Below, piece after piece: positions 24,986 through 34,560 of a stretch of DNA of 64,000 nt. Made by a program: the position numbers and the translations under genes. This DNA comes from Nitrospirota bacterium (GTDB lineage: Bacteria > Nitrospirota > UBA9217): NCBI GenBank assembly GCA_020052615.1, contig JAGVOT010000037.1, positions 1-64,000 on the forward strand, read 5' to 3'. The notes under the pieces are model-generated. The model was not told the origin of the DNA, did not search any database, and worked only from the letters and a program-made list of their open reading frames with translations. Numbering within the stretch: the stretch's first letter is position 1; each line of letters starts with the position of its first letter.

Positions 24986-25882
24986 TCAGTTGATCCTGGT
25001 AACAATATACTTCGCCAGCTCCCGCAGGGGATCGGCCTTCCGGTCAAAGTCCTTCAGAGCGGCCAGCGCCTGGTCAGAAACTTCCTTCGCCCGCCGCCGC
25101 GATTCCTCGAGTCCGTAAAAGCTCGGGAACGTCTTCTTCCCCTTCTTCAGATCACTGCCCACATCCTTGCCGATCTCCTCCTGGCTTCCGACGATGTCCA
25201 GGATGTCATCGGCGATCTGGAACGCAAGTCCTACCCGCTCTCCATACCGGGTAAGGGCCTTCAACCGCTTCTCGCTTGCCTTGGCATAGATCGCCCCTGT
25301 CCGGACCGATGCCCTGATCAGCGCACCGGTCTTATGGGTATGGATAAATTCAAGGGTGGGAAGGTCCACGTCCTTCCCCTCCGATTCCATGTCCACGACC
25401 TGACCGCCTACCATACCGAATGCGCCCGCTGCCAGGGATATCTCTCTCGTGATCGCTATGAGCCGCGGGGCCGCCACCGTCTTCAACCGCCGCGGGTCTG
25501 ACAGGACCTCGAACGCCCGGTTCAGCAGCCCGTCACCGGCAAGGATCGCCATGGCTTCGCCGTAGACCTTGTGACAGGTAGGTCTGCCGCGCCGCAGGTC
25601 GTCGTCGTCCATCGCCGGCAGGTCGTCATGGATGAGGGAATAGGTATGGATGAGTTCAAGGGCGCCGGCAATGGGGAGAAGACCAGTGGTCTTCGCGCCC
25701 AGCGCTTCCGCCGACGCGATGGCGAGGATAGGCCGAATCCGTTTACTCCGCGCAAACAGGCTGTACCGCATGGCCTCGAAGACCTTGGGAGGAAATGTCT
25801 CGGCAGGAGGGATCAGCAGCTCCAGCGCCTTGTCCACCATGGTCCGCTTATATTCCAGATATGCCTTGATGTCCGTGGCCAT
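24986..25882 (-). CDS. ispA: polyprenyl (farnesyl/geranylgeranyl) diphosphate synthase
   Basis: A 298-residue trans-prenyltransferase. First Asp-rich motif DDLPAMDDDD (residues about 90-99) with RRGRPTCHKVYG, second motif FQIADDILD near residue 222. Adds isopentenyl diphosphate units to allylic primers. The residue pattern ahead of the first motif (SLIHDDLPAMD) fits the FPP/GGPP group. Starts 5 bp after the xseB stop codon, in the classic xse-ispA-dxs operon. Confidence 0.93.
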   Translation of the reverse strand: MATDIKAYLEYKRTMVDKALELLIPPAETFPPKVFEAMRYSLFARSKRIRPILAIASAEALGAKTTGLLPIAGALELIHTYSLIHDDLPAMDDDDLRRGRPTCHKVYGEAMAILAGDGLLNRAFEVLSDPRRLKTVAAPRLIAITREISLAAGAFGMVGGQVVDMESEGKDVDLPTLEFIHTHKTGALIRASVRTGAIYAKASEKRLKALTRYGERVGLAFQIADDILDIVGSQEEIGKDVGSDLKKGKKTFPSFYGLEESRRRAKEVSDQALAALKDFDRKADPLRELAKYIVTRIN

Positions 25883-25887
25883 GCTGT

Positions 25888-26124
25888 TTACTCCTGCTCG
25901 TCCACTTCTTCGAAGGGCTTTGCCATCATCTTTCCGGCCTTGTCCTTCAGCAGGACCTCTACCTTGCGCTCAGCCTCCTCCAACCGTACATTGCAAATAC
26001 GGGCGAGCTTTATTCCCTCCTCGAACAGTTTAAGCGACTGTTCAAGGGGCAATTCACCACCCTCAAGCGACCTGACGATCTCTTCAAGCCTGGCCAGCGA
26101 CGCCTCGAATTTTTTCTCCGCCAT
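25888..26124 (-). CDS. xseB: exodeoxyribonuclease VII small subunit
   Basis: A 78-residue Xse[33 protein letters not shown] followed by a helical tail, the whole typical fold. With XseA it forms exonuclease VII, which degrades single-stranded DNA to acid-soluble oligonucleotides. Ends 5 bp before ispA. Confidence 0.93.
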   Translation of the reverse strand: MAEKKFEASLARLEEIVRSLEGGELPLEQSLKLFEEGIKLARICNVRLEEAERKVEVLLKDKAGKMMAKPFEEVDEQE

Positions 26125-26214
26125 AGTGCCGTGGCTCCCTGGGAACCGGGATCCCTCCCGGTGCTAAGAATTGATTATATACAGGTATCCTGCTGAAAAT
26201 CAAGGCAAAACGCA

Positions 26215-27396
26215 TTACTGGGCACGCGACAGCACTTCGCCTTTGTGCAGCTTCGTGCTGAGCATATCTCCCGGGTTGACGTCGGACGCCTCTTTGACGA
26301 TGGTCCCGGCAGGCATCTTTCTCGTAACGCTATAGCCGCGGGCAAGGATAGCAAGCGGATTGAGGTGGTCCAGGGCGCCGGTCATTGACGTCAAAAGAGC
26401 GCGGTCACGGCGCACATGGTGCCTCAGTCCCGAGACAATCCTGCCGAGCAATTCATCGACGCGCTGACTGTATTGCTCAAGTCGTTTCCGGGGATCTGCG
26501 AGGAGACGCATAGCATGCCGGACCATATCCCTCCGGCGATCGAGTTCCTGACGGATGCTCATCTCCAGCCTTGCTGATAAGGAGCGAATGAACTCCCGCA
26601 GATGTTCCTCGCTCTCCACGACCATCTCCGCCGCGGCCGATGGCGTGGGTGCGCGGAGGTCCGCGACAAAATCAGCGATGGTATAGTCAGTCTCGTGGCC
26701 GACCGCGGAGACCACGGGAATGCGAGACGCGAAGATCGCGCGGGCGACTGCCTCCTCATTGAATGCCCAGAGGTCTTCCAGGGACCCTCCTCCTCTTCCG
26801 ACGATCATAACGTCAACGCTCTTTTCTTTATTGAAGTATCCGATCGCCTCAACGATCGCCGGCGCCGCATCGGGCCCCTGGACCGGCACCGGGTAGATGA
26901 GTATTGCCATGCGCGGATGTCTTCGTTTGATCACCCGCAGGATGTCACGGATGGCCGCGCCGGTCGGAGAGGTAACAACGCCGATCCTTTGTGGAAGGAA
27001 CGGCAGGGGTTTCTTGCGTTCGCGAGAGAAGAGGCCTTCTTTTTCCAGTTTGGCCTTGAGCTCTTCGTAGGCCTTTTGGAGCGCGCCGACGCCCTTGGGT
27101 TCGACATACTCGACGATGATCTGATACTCTCCCCGGGGCTCATACACACTGACCCTGCCCCGGCATATCACCTGCATGCCGTGCTGGAGCGTGAATTTGA
27201 GATGCCGTTGGGAGGACCTGAAGAGGACGGCCTTGATCTGGCTCTGCTCGTCCTTGATCGTGAAATAGGCGTGACCGGATTGGGGAACGGTGAGGTTCGA
27301 GATCTCCCCCTCGACCCACACCTCGGGAAACGTTCCTTCGAGAAGGTTCTTGATCTGATGCGAGAGCTGGGTGACGGTGAGGATGTGGGCGTTCAT
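26215..27396 (-). CDS. xseA: exodeoxyribonuclease VII large subunit
   Basis: A 393-residue XseA. N-terminal OB-fold (residues 1-100; LTVTQLSHQIKNLLEGTFPEVWVEGEISN, SGHAYFTIKDEQSQIKAVLFRSS), then the catalytic core with GVVTSPTGAAIRDIL, VGRGGGSLEDLWAFNEEAVARAI, and VSAVGHETDYTIADFVADLRAPTPSAAAE. Slightly short of the usual 400-450 residues but complete. Upstream 27397-27550 is repeat-like sequence without a gene. Confidence 0.94.
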   Translation of the reverse strand: MNAHILTVTQLSHQIKNLLEGTFPEVWVEGEISNLTVPQSGHAYFTIKDEQSQIKAVLFRSSQRHLKFTLQHGMQVICRGRVSVYEPRGEYQIIVEYVEPKGVGALQKAYEELKAKLEKEGLFSRERKKPLPFLPQRIGVVTSPTGAAIRDILRVIKRRHPRMAILIYPVPVQGPDAAPAIVEAIGYFNKEKSVDVMIVGRGGGSLEDLWAFNEEAVARAIFASRIPVVSAVGHETDYTIADFVADLRAPTPSAAAEMVVESEEHLREFIRSLSARLEMSIRQELDRRRDMVRHAMRLLADPRKRLEQYSQRVDELLGRIVSGLRHHVRRDRALLTSMTGALDHLNPLAILARGYSVTRKMPAGTIVKEASDVNPGDMLSTKLHKGEVLSRAQ

Positions 27397-27399
27397 GAT

Positions 27400-27552
27400 T
27401 GCGGATTTCGGATTGCGAATTTCGGATTTTAAAACACGCGGGTCTGCGTCATACGGATCTCGGATTTTGGATTGGAGATGATGTCAGCCTGTGTCATTGC
27501 GGAATTCTGATTTGTCTGCTTTCAGGATTTTATTCCGCATTCCGCAATAGAC
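27400..27552. repeat. intergenic repeat cluster, GCGGATTTCGGATT type
   Basis: Between xseA and ymdB. Contains tandem variants of GATTGCGGATTTCGGATT in one orientation and ATTCCGCATTCCGCAAT in the other, forming inverted arms at about 27401-27430 and 27531-27549. A short related stretch is at 22753-22772. No gene seen. Confidence 0.55.
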
Positions 27553-27555
27553 GTC

Positions 27556-28335
27556 TCAGCTTCTTATCTTGATCCGCTCAATGCTCTTCGCCTTACCGGT
27601 CTTCGCATCGACATCGATGACCGCCGCGTCGAGGTGGACCGGTCCCTTGGGGATCTCGAACTTGTGGGGGCGCTGATACAGAAACCGGTTGATCGCCTCG
27701 TCCTTCCGTACCCCGATGACAGAATCCGTCGGCCCCGTCATGCCCACATCGGTCATGAATGCCGTGCCGCCGGGCAGCACTCGCTCGTCGGCGGTCTGAA
27801 CATGGGTATGCGTGCCGAGTACGGCGCTTACCTTTCCGTCAAGATACCATCCGAGAGCCGACTTCTCTGACGTGGCCTCGGCATGGAAGTCCACGATGAT
27901 CACCTTGGTCTCTTTTCTGAGTCTTTCAACCTCCTGGGCGGCTTTCCGGAAGGGATCATCAAGATTGGACATGAAAACCCTTCCTTCGAGGTTCAAGACG
28001 GCAACCTTGACGGAGTCCGTCGTCGGCACAACCACGCTGCCGAAGCCCAGGCTTCCTTCGGGATAGTTCGCCGGCCTGATGAGCCGTTCCTGCTTGCCTA
28101 GGTACGGTTCGATGTCCTTCTTGTCCCAGATGTGGTTCCCCGAAGTGAGAACATGGATGCCGAGTGAGAACAGCTCCTCGGCGATGTCCGGTGTCAGGCC
28201 GAAACCACCCGCAGCGTTCTCGCCATTGGCGATAACGAGATCGGGCGTATGGGTCTGCAGCAGTCCGCGCATCTCCTGTTTCACGAACTTCCGTCCCGGT
28301 TCGCCGACGATGTCACCGATGAATAGGATCTTCAA
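27556..28335 (-). CDS. ymdB: YmdB-family metallophosphoesterase
   Basis: A 259-residue protein of the YmdB/TIGR00282 calcineurin-like family: MKILFIGDIVGEPGRK, ANGENAAGGFGLT, TSGNHIWDKKDI, VDFHAEATSEKSALGWYLDGKVSAVLGTHTHVQTADE, GTAFMTDVGMTGP. Metal-binding Asp, Asn and His residues are intact. In Bacillus, the homologue hydrolyses 2',3'-cyclic nucleotides and lies beside rny, as here. Probably co-transcribed with rny (80 bp apart). Confidence 0.9.
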   Translation of the reverse strand: MKILFIGDIVGEPGRKFVKQEMRGLLQTHTPDLVIANGENAAGGFGLTPDIAEELFSLGIHVLTSGNHIWDKKDIEPYLGKQERLIRPANYPEGSLGFGSVVVPTTDSVKVAVLNLEGRVFMSNLDDPFRKAAQEVERLRKETKVIIVDFHAEATSEKSALGWYLDGKVSAVLGTHTHVQTADERVLPGGTAFMTDVGMTGPTDSVIGVRKDEAINRFLYQRPHKFEIPKGPVHLDAAVIDVDAKTGKAKSIERIKIRS

Positions 28336-28415
28336 ATAACCTCCGAGTCGAACTAAGTTGTCAATCGACAGTCGGCAGTCAATACTTCTGACGATCGACT
28401 GTTACTCGACTGATC

Positions 28416-29972
28416 TTATTTCGCAAACTCCACATACCGGCTCTCGCGGACCACGGTCACCTTGATCTGGCCGGGATAGGAAAGTTCCGCCTCGATCTTC
28501 TTGGCAATGTCGCGGGAAAGCTGCGCTGCATGCGCATCGGAGAGATCCTCCGGTTTAACGATGATGCGGATCTCCCGGCCGGCCTGAATGGCATAGGACT
28601 TTTCCACTCCCTTGAAGGAGTTCGCCGCGGATTCCAGCGCCTCGAGCCGCTTGAGATAGCTCTCAAGCGTCTCGCGCCGGACACCCGGCCTGCCTGCAGA
28701 TAGGGCATCGGCGGCTGCGACGAGCACTGATTCCACGCAGTTCGGTTCGCCGTCGCCATGGTGCGTCATGATGGCATTGATGACCTTGGCATTCTCCCCG
28801 TATTTCTTTGCCAGGTCGCCGCCGATGACGGGATGGGTACCTTCCACCTCATGGTCAACGGCCTTGCCGAGGTCATGGAGCAGGCCAGCACGCCGTGCGA
28901 GCTTCTGGTCAACGCCCAGTTCCGCGGCCATGATGCCTGCGAAGTAGGCGACCTCGCGGGAGTGCATCAGCATGTTCTGGCCATAGCTCGTCCGGTACTT
29001 CAGTCTGCCGACCAGCTTGATGATATCGGGATGGAGATTGTGGATACCCAGGTCAAAGGCGGCCCGTTCGCCCTCCTCCTTCATGGTGGTCTCCAGCTCC
29101 TTCTTGACCTTCTCGGCGATCTCCTCGATCCGGGCGGGATGGATACGGCCGTCCTGGATCAACCGTTCAATGGTAAGCTTGGCGATCTCCCGGCGGAAAG
29201 GATCGTAGCATGACAGGATCACCGCCTCCGGCGTGTCGTCGATGATAAGGTCGATGCCCGTGGCCGCTTCGATAGCCCTGATGTTCCTGCCCTCGCGGCC
29301 GATGATGCGACCTTTCATCTCATCGTTCGGCAGGTTCAGCACCGACACCGTCGCCTCGGCAACGTAGTCGCTGGCGTACCGCTGGATCGCCAGGCTGATG
29401 AGATGCTTGGCCTTTTTGTCCGCCTCTTCCTTTGCCTCATCCTCGATGCGCTTGATGGTCTTGGCCGCCTCGAACTTGGCCTCGTCCTCCATGGAGAGCA
29501 TCAACTGGCGTTTTGCCTCCTCGGCGGTCATATTGGCGATCTTTTCGAGCAGGAGACGCTGCTCGCGGAGGCCGGCCTCGTACCGGTCTTCTTTTTCCTG
29601 GGCGACCTTTTCGCGGGCGATCACCTCTTTCTCGCGCCGGATCGTATCGGACTCGCGCTTGTCGACAACATCGATCTTCTTCTCGAGGTTCTCTTCCTTC
29701 TGGGTCAGCCGCCGCTCCTGGTTCTGGAGTTCCTGGCGTTTATCGCGGGTCTCCTTTTCAAAATCTGTCCGGGCCTGGTAGAACTTGTCCTTCGCCTCGA
29801 GCATGGCCTCTTTGCGTTTGGTCTCGGCCTCGCGCTCGGCATTGGAGATGATCTTCGCTGCCTCGGCCTCTGCGTCCTTGACCCTGTTGGCTGCTGCCTT
29901 GCCCTTGATCAAAAGACCGATTCCGGCCCCCAAGGCAATTCCTACTATGAAAATAACCACGTACTCAATCAT
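28416..29972 (-). CDS. rny: ribonuclease Y
   Basis: A 518-residue endoribonuclease. N-terminal membrane anchor (residues 3-24), long charged coiled coil (about 30-190), KH domain (about 205-270; [21 protein letters not shown]), HD domain (about 330-425; [36 protein letters not shown]). Initiates mRNA decay at the membrane in Gram-positive and other bacteria. Its start overlaps the rarA stop by 8 bp. Having rny rather than rne as a decay enzyme is a clue to lineage, though only weakly. Confidence 0.95.
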   Translation of the reverse strand: MIEYVVIFIVGIALGAGIGLLIKGKAAANRVKDAEAEAAKIISNAEREAETKRKEAMLEAKDKFYQARTDFEKETRDKRQELQNQERRLTQKEENLEKKIDVVDKRESDTIRREKEVIAREKVAQEKEDRYEAGLREQRLLLEKIANMTAEEAKRQLMLSMEDEAKFEAAKTIKRIEDEAKEEADKKAKHLISLAIQRYASDYVAEATVSVLNLPNDEMKGRIIGREGRNIRAIEAATGIDLIIDDTPEAVILSCYDPFRREIAKLTIERLIQDGRIHPARIEEIAEKVKKELETTMKEEGERAAFDLGIHNLHPDIIKLVGRLKYRTSYGQNMLMHSREVAYFAGIMAAELGVDQKLARRAGLLHDLGKAVDHEVEGTHPVIGGDLAKKYGENAKVINAIMTHHGDGEPNCVESVLVAAADALSAGRPGVRRETLESYLKRLEALESAANSFKGVEKSYAIQAGREIRIIVKPEDLSDAHAAQLSRDIAKKIEAELSYPGQIKVTVVRESRYVEFAK

Positions 29973-31308
29973 TCTTTGTCTCCTCCTGACGATAGTTCCT
30001 CAGCCCGGCAAGGCGCTCCTTGATGCGTTTCTCCTCACCCTGCTCCGTGGGCCGGTAGTATACCCGCTTCTGCGGGAGATATTCCTGCTGAACATAATGG
30101 CCGGGATAGTCGTGGGGATACTTGTATCCCTTACCTCTTCCGAGCCTGGCCGCCCCCTTGTAGCTCGCATCCTTGAGGTGATCGGGGACCGGCATCACTG
30201 CCCCTTCCTGGATGTCCTTCATCGCGGCCTTGATGCCCGCGTACGCGGCATTGCTCTTCGGCGCACAGGCCACATAGGTTGCCGCCTGGGCAAGAGGGAT
30301 CGTCCCTTCGGGCATGCCGATGCGCTCCACTGCCTGATAGGCCCCGGTCGCCACAAAAATGGCACGCGGGTCCGCGTTTCCCACGTCCTCGCTGGCTGCG
30401 ATCACAATGCGCCGTGCTATGAAAAGCGGGTCTTCACCCGCGGAGATCATCTTCGCCATCCAGTAGAGGGCCGCATCGGGGTCGCTTCCCCGCATGCTTT
30501 TGATGAATGCCGAAATGGTATCGTAGTGCTCGTCCTCGTCATAGACCAGCGCCTTTTTCTGGATAGACTCCTCTGCGGCCGCAAGGTCGTAGAGGATCAC
30601 GCCATCGGGGCCGGGCTGTGTGGACAGCGCGCCCAGTTCCATCGCGTTCAATGCCCTTCTGGCGTCGCCGCCGGACCGCGCGATGATAAATTCGAGAGCT
30701 TCATCGGTCAGCGTGACTGCAAGAGAGCCTAGCCCGCGTTCCCGGTCAGCGAGCGCCCGGAGAAGGATGGTGCGAATATCTTCATCCCTCAGTGGTTTGA
30801 ACTCGAATATCTGCGATCGGGACGAAAGGGCCGGAATGATAGCAAAGAAAGGGTTCTGCGTCGAAGCGCCGATAAGGGTGATATTTCCCCGCTCAACATC
30901 AGGCAGGAGAGCATCCTGTTGAACACGGGTAAACCGGTGGATCTCATCGACGAACAGGAGGGTCCGCTTCCCGCTCTGCGCCCGCTCCTCGGCCGCCTCC
31001 TGCGCGACACGCCGGATATCGGCAACTCCCGCGGTAACTGCGTTCAGGGCAACGAAATGGGCCCGGCTCCGCTCCGCGATCAGATGGGCCAGGGCGGTCT
31101 TTCCCGCACCGGGAGGCCCGTACAGGATAAGGGACATGAACCGGTCGGTTTCGATGGACCTGCGAAGGAGTTTGCCCGGACCGAGAATGTGCTCTTGTCC
31201 GGAAAACTCGGACAAATCTCTCGGTCGCATTCTCCAGGCGAGCGGAGCCTGCGGCGACGCTTCAACGTCCTGCGGAGGAATAGGGTGTGCGTGCTTCTTG
31301 ATGCCCAA
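29965..31308 (-). CDS. rarA: replication-associated recombination protein A (RarA/MgsA)
   Basis: A 447-residue AAA+ ATPase. [25 protein letters not shown] at 27-50, Walker A GPPGAGKT near 67, Walker [11 protein letters not shown] near 120, sensor region [10 protein letters not shown]-terminal tetramerisation part ([26 protein letters not shown]). Acts at stalled replication forks. The start is an apparent TTG chosen because it gives the usual N-terminal length; no clear ribosome-binding site precedes it. It overlaps rny, which it precedes. Confidence 0.92.
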   Translation of the reverse strand: MGIKKHAHPIPPQDVEASPQAPLAWRMRPRDLSEFSGQEHILGPGKLLRRSIETDRFMSLILYGPPGAGKTALAHLIAERSRAHFVALNAVTAGVADIRRVAQEAAEERAQSGKRTLLFVDEIHRFTRVQQDALLPDVERGNITLIGASTQNPFFAIIPALSSRSQIFEFKPLRDEDIRTILLRALADRERGLGSLAVTLTDEALEFIIARSGGDARRALNAMELGALSTQPGPDGVILYDLAAAEESIQKKALVYDEDEHYDTISAFIKSMRGSDPDAALYWMAKMISAGEDPLFIARRIVIAASEDVGNADPRAIFVATGAYQAVERIGMPEGTIPLAQAATYVACAPKSNAAYAGIKAAMKDIQEGAVMPVPDHLKDASYKGAARLGRGKGYKYPHDYPGHYVQQEYLPQKRVYYRPTEQGEEKRIKERLAGLRNYRQEETKND

Positions 31309-31377
31309 GGGGATGCTTCGGGAAGGCTGACGAGAGCTTATGATAGTGACGCGACGAGAGCGGATCTGGCCAGGGAA

Positions 31378-31519
31378 GAAATGCAGTTATCCAGGATACG
31401 CACTACATAGGCCGCCGGACAATGTCTCACAGGACTGCGGGTGCCGTCCGCCGTGAGAACACGCCTTCAACTCGTGTCTGCGGTGTAGAGTGGTATAAGT
31501 GAATATCCCCATGAATTTC
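31378..31519 (-). ncRNA. candidate structured RNA upstream of rarA, possibly 6S-like
   Basis: Read on the minus strand, this gap region can form one long interrupted rod with nested helices pairing 31515-31519/31378-31382, 31504-31508/31394-31398, 31484-31488/31403-31407, 31480-31483/31412-31415, 31453-31461/31423-31430 and a terminal 31448-31451/31437-31440, leaving a central open region. Such a rod with a central bubble resembles 6S RNA, and its place between zapA and rarA fits loci where 6S RNA is found in some bacteria. Each helix is short (4-8 bp), so chance pairing is possible and no promoter was identified. Confidence 0.3.
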
Positions 31520-32041
31520 ATGCGTATCTGCTGGCTGACTCTGGTCTTCTGCGGAACCACCTGAATCCATCGTGCTGTCTGACCCGATGCCTGGTGTTTC
31601 TGGTGCCGCTATTGCTGGTCACACTATCAAAGCGCTGGAGCCTTCCTTACTTGACGCTCCTTTTTGCGCTGGTTCTAATTTTTATTGGATCGGTCTTAGC
31701 AGGATCGCAAGTCCACGCTTTTAAAAAGGATCCCCCGCTTTGCCGTGCTGATAACTTGGACCTGGTCATAACCAGGTGGGCGCCATTAGAAAAGTTAGGC
31801 TACCCAGTCTTACCTGGGCATGCACACCCTTTTCCGGGGATAGCTCCCTATTAAATTTTTTACGAGGCACAAGTTATATCAGTCACGCACATTGCAGGGG
31901 ACTTTTTTTCTACGCTATATATACCAAAATCCACTCAAAATGGCAAGGGCAATCTAGGATCACCAGGCCGGCAGAGCTATTTTTATTGTTTTATTTCATT
32001 TAGTTATGCATTATGCAATATTCGAACGTCTAAAGAAGCAA
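31520..32041. other. intergenic region between rarA and zapA, no firm gene
   Basis: The part at 31850-32035 is AT-rich. At 31760-31830 there are small hairpins (ACCTGGT/ACCAGGT, CCCAG/CTGGG). A plus-strand frame at 31594-31854 would encode 86 residues with one hydrophobic segment but has no ribosome-binding site or recognisable family, so I do not call it. Part of this region could belong to a non-coding RNA. Confidence 0.4.
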
Positions 32042-32323
32042 TTATTTTCGTTTCTCAGCTTCAGTAATGTCCATCAATCGGACAAGGGAGGAACTTGCTG
32101 TTTTTTTCAATTCATCGTGCTGGTAGCGCAATCGATGCAGTTCATCGGTAATGTTCAACGCCGTCAGAATGGCAATGCGGTATACATCGGCAGTCCCCGT
32201 ACTCTTCTGGATCTCCTTCATGCGCGCATCGACGAACATCGCGAGTTCCTGGATATAATCCCGGTCGTTCGCAACCTTGATGCTGTAGGTTTGACCAAAT
32301 ATCTCGACCTGAACGCTTTCCAT
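32042..32323 (-). CDS. zapA: cell division protein ZapA
   Basis: A 93-residue ZapA: VQVEIFGQTYSIKVANDRDYIQELAMFVDARM... then IAILTALNITDELHRL and a coiled-coil tail. Stabilises FtsZ filaments at the division ring. The start at 32323 is set by GGGGTGAAGGA just upstream; the longer frame has no such signal. Sits 82 bp after ftsY. Confidence 0.88.
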   Translation of the reverse strand: MESVQVEIFGQTYSIKVANDRDYIQELAMFVDARMKEIQKSTGTADVYRIAILTALNITDELHRLRYQHDELKKTASSSLVRLMDITEAEKRK

Positions 32324-32405
32324 TCCTTCACCCCTGCCATCAAGGACACCAGCAACTAAGAATGATGAACTCAGATGTCTTCGTGGCAAAATGGTTCCCA
32401 GGACA

Positions 32406-33311
32406 TTACAGCAGTGCTTCCACAAACTCCTTTGGATCAAAGTCCTTCAAGTCGTCGATCCCTTCTCCGACGCCTATGAATTTCACCGGGAGATTGAGTT
32501 CCTTGTTGATGGCGAACACGATGCCGCCCTTGGGCGTACCGTCGAGCTTCGTCAGTACGATCCCCGTCACCCCGATAGCCTGATGAAAGGTCTTCGCTTG
32601 AGCAAAGGCATTCTGACCGGTGGTCGCGTCGAGGACGAACAAGGTCTCCTGGGGAGCCCCTGGCAGTTCCCGCGCGAGGATGCGCTGAACCTTCTTCAGT
32701 TCCTCCATGAGGTTCGACTTCGTATGGAGCCTGCCTGCCGTATCAACGATCAGGACGTCCATGCCCCGTGCCTTTGCCGCGGCAAGCGCGTCGAAGGCCA
32801 CCGCGCCGGGATCGGCGCCTTCCTTGTGCTTCACAACGGGGATACCGTTCCGCTCTCCCCAGACCGTGAGCTGTTCCGCTGCCGCAGCCCGGAAGGTATC
32901 CGCCGCGGCAAGCATCACCTTCTTCCCCTCACCCTGCAGACGGCGCGCAAGTTTACCGATGGTCGTGGTCTTGCCTGTACCATTGACGCCGACCACCAGG
33001 ATGACGGAAGGCGTTGCAGACAACGAAAGCGCCGCGGAACGGTCGGTAAGGATCTCGAACAGCACCTGTTTCAGCCGCTCGCGTACCTGGGCAGGCGACG
33101 ACAGCTCGTTCCGCTTGAACCGCTCTTTCAGGTCAGTCAGAACCAGCGATGCCGTCTTCGTGCCTACATCGGATGCGATCAGCGCCTCTTCGAGCTCTTC
33201 GAGGAACGACTCATCGATCTTCTCGCCCAGGACCAGGTTGCCGATTCTATCTTCGAGGTTCTTTCTGGTCTTCGCCAGTCCGTCACGGATTGAGTGAATG
33301 ATGTTTAACAT
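32406..33311 (-). CDS. ftsY: signal recognition particle receptor FtsY
   Basis: A 301-residue SRP-type GTPase: N-domain helices (residues 1-85), P-loop GVNGTGKTTTIGKLA, LAAADTFRAAAAEQL, DTAGRLHT, TKLDGTPKGG, and the closing FIGVGEGIDDLKDFDPKEFVEALL. The acidic A domain is short. Guides ribosome-nascent chains to the translocon. The start at 33311 has AAAGG 5 nt upstream; a GTG start at 33326 is possible. Confidence 0.95.
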   Translation of the reverse strand: MLNIIHSIRDGLAKTRKNLEDRIGNLVLGEKIDESFLEELEEALIASDVGTKTASLVLTDLKERFKRNELSSPAQVRERLKQVLFEILTDRSAALSLSATPSVILVVGVNGTGKTTTIGKLARRLQGEGKKVMLAAADTFRAAAAEQLTVWGERNGIPVVKHKEGADPGAVAFDALAAAKARGMDVLIVDTAGRLHTKSNLMEELKKVQRILARELPGAPQETLFVLDATTGQNAFAQAKTFHQAIGVTGIVLTKLDGTPKGGIVFAINKELNLPVKFIGVGEGIDDLKDFDPKEFVEALL

Positions 33312-33362
33312 GCGACCTTTGTGCACCGCGTAATGCGTTGAAAATCGATGGATATTCCTGAC

Positions 33363-34415
33363 CTAGAGCGGCAGTTTTCCCGTCGTATCAGCAATACCTT
33401 CGGCTGGTTTTTTCCCTTTCCGTGCACTACCTGTTTCGGCCACCGGTGTGTCGACCTCATCCGTGTCCGCATAGGAGGCCTGGCGGTACAGGTACCGGTC
33501 ATGCATCTTGCTGTAGTAGGTCCATTCGCCGGCATCGACGTTCTCCTTTTTCAGGGTCGACCGGAAGTTGCTGATCTTTGCGGCAAGATCATCGAGATAA
33601 TTGATGATGATCGCTTCCTGGATCTTCGGCCTCTTGGGGGACCCGAACTCATATTCGCCGTGGTGGGACAGCATGATGTGCTTCAACAGCATCGTGAGCT
33701 CGTCCGGAAAGCCAGAGATGCCCTTGATCTTCTCGGCAAGCATCTCGTAGCCCAGGGATATATGGCCGAGAAGCCTTCCCTCGGTCGTGTATTCAATGGA
33801 TTTTCTGACAGACAGTTCTCGCACCTTCCCAATGTCGTGGAGGAACGCACCGACGGCAAGCAGGTCCGTATCAATGCCGGGAAAGTGTTTTGCCACGTCC
33901 CTTGCAAGCGAGAGCAGCTCCACGACGTGCTCAAGGAGGCCACCGAGGTAGTTGTGATGGAGCGCCTTTGCCGCCGGGGCGCGTCTGAACGCGTCCATGA
34001 ACGACTTATCGGCGAGAAAGGAATTCATAAGCTGGTTCAGGTGTTTGTTCTTGACGCCTGCTGCAACAGCGGACAGGTCCTTGACCATTTCATCTATGTT
34101 TCTCGGCGACGTCTCAAGAAAATTCGCAAGATCTACCTTCGAGTCGTCCATTCTTTCGACCGTCTTCATCTTGACCTGCATCATGCCCTGATAATTGGCG
34201 GCAACGCCCTTTACCCGGATAAAATCCTCGCGCTCGAATCTGCCCGCGACCTCTTCGGCGTTATCCCACAGCTTCCCGTCCACCTCACCGGTCTTGTCGG
34301 CAAGCTTCACCGATAGGTACATCCCCCCGTTCTTGGCGATCATGATCTGCTTCGCCGTAACCAGGAATGTCTCATCCACCCAGTCGCCTTCTTTTAATGT
34401 TGATATGGTCTGCAT
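33363..34415 (-). CDS. YhaM-type 3'-5' exoribonuclease (OB-fold and HD domain)
   Basis: A 350-residue protein: N-terminal OB-fold (residues 5-95, VSVKLADKTGEVDGKLWDN) and HD domain (about 145-290; HHNYLGGLLEHVVELL, AVGAFLHDIGK, LSHHGEYEFGSPKRPKIQEAIIINYLDDLAAK). This order and the final LDDLAA motif match YhaM/CBF1-type exoribonucleases. The Lys/Pro-rich tail is variable. Next to ftsY on the minus strand, and downstream of the dsr locus terminator. Confidence 0.88.
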   Translation of the reverse strand: MQTISTLKEGDWVDETFLVTAKQIMIAKNGGMYLSVKLADKTGEVDGKLWDNAEEVAGRFEREDFIRVKGVAANYQGMMQVKMKTVERMDDSKVDLANFLETSPRNIDEMVKDLSAVAAGVKNKHLNQLMNSFLADKSFMDAFRRAPAAKALHHNYLGGLLEHVVELLSLARDVAKHFPGIDTDLLAVGAFLHDIGKVRELSVRKSIEYTTEGRLLGHISLGYEMLAEKIKGISGFPDELTMLLKHIMLSHHGEYEFGSPKRPKIQEAIIINYLDDLAAKISNFRSTLKKENVDAGEWTYYSKMHDRYLYRQASYADTDEVDTPVAETGSARKGKKPAEGIADTTGKLPL

Positions 34416-34498
34416 GAAATTTCGCGCTCCTTGGGCTGATAATAAACCATCCCCTCCGTTAAGTCAAACAGGAAAGCCCCCGCGCTGGCCATAAAAAA

Positions 34499-34520
34499 GG
34501 CTCATCCCGGAGGATGAGCC
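34499..34520 (-). terminator. terminator at the end of the dsr locus
   Basis: Stem GGCTCATCC / GGATGAGCC (34499-34507 with 34512-34520) with loop CGGA. Read on the minus strand it is followed by a run of six Ts. It lies about 40 bp after the dsrP stop. Confidence 0.9.
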
Positions 34521-34560
34521 CTGATATCCATCTATTTATGCCGCTATTCTGTTTTTTCGA

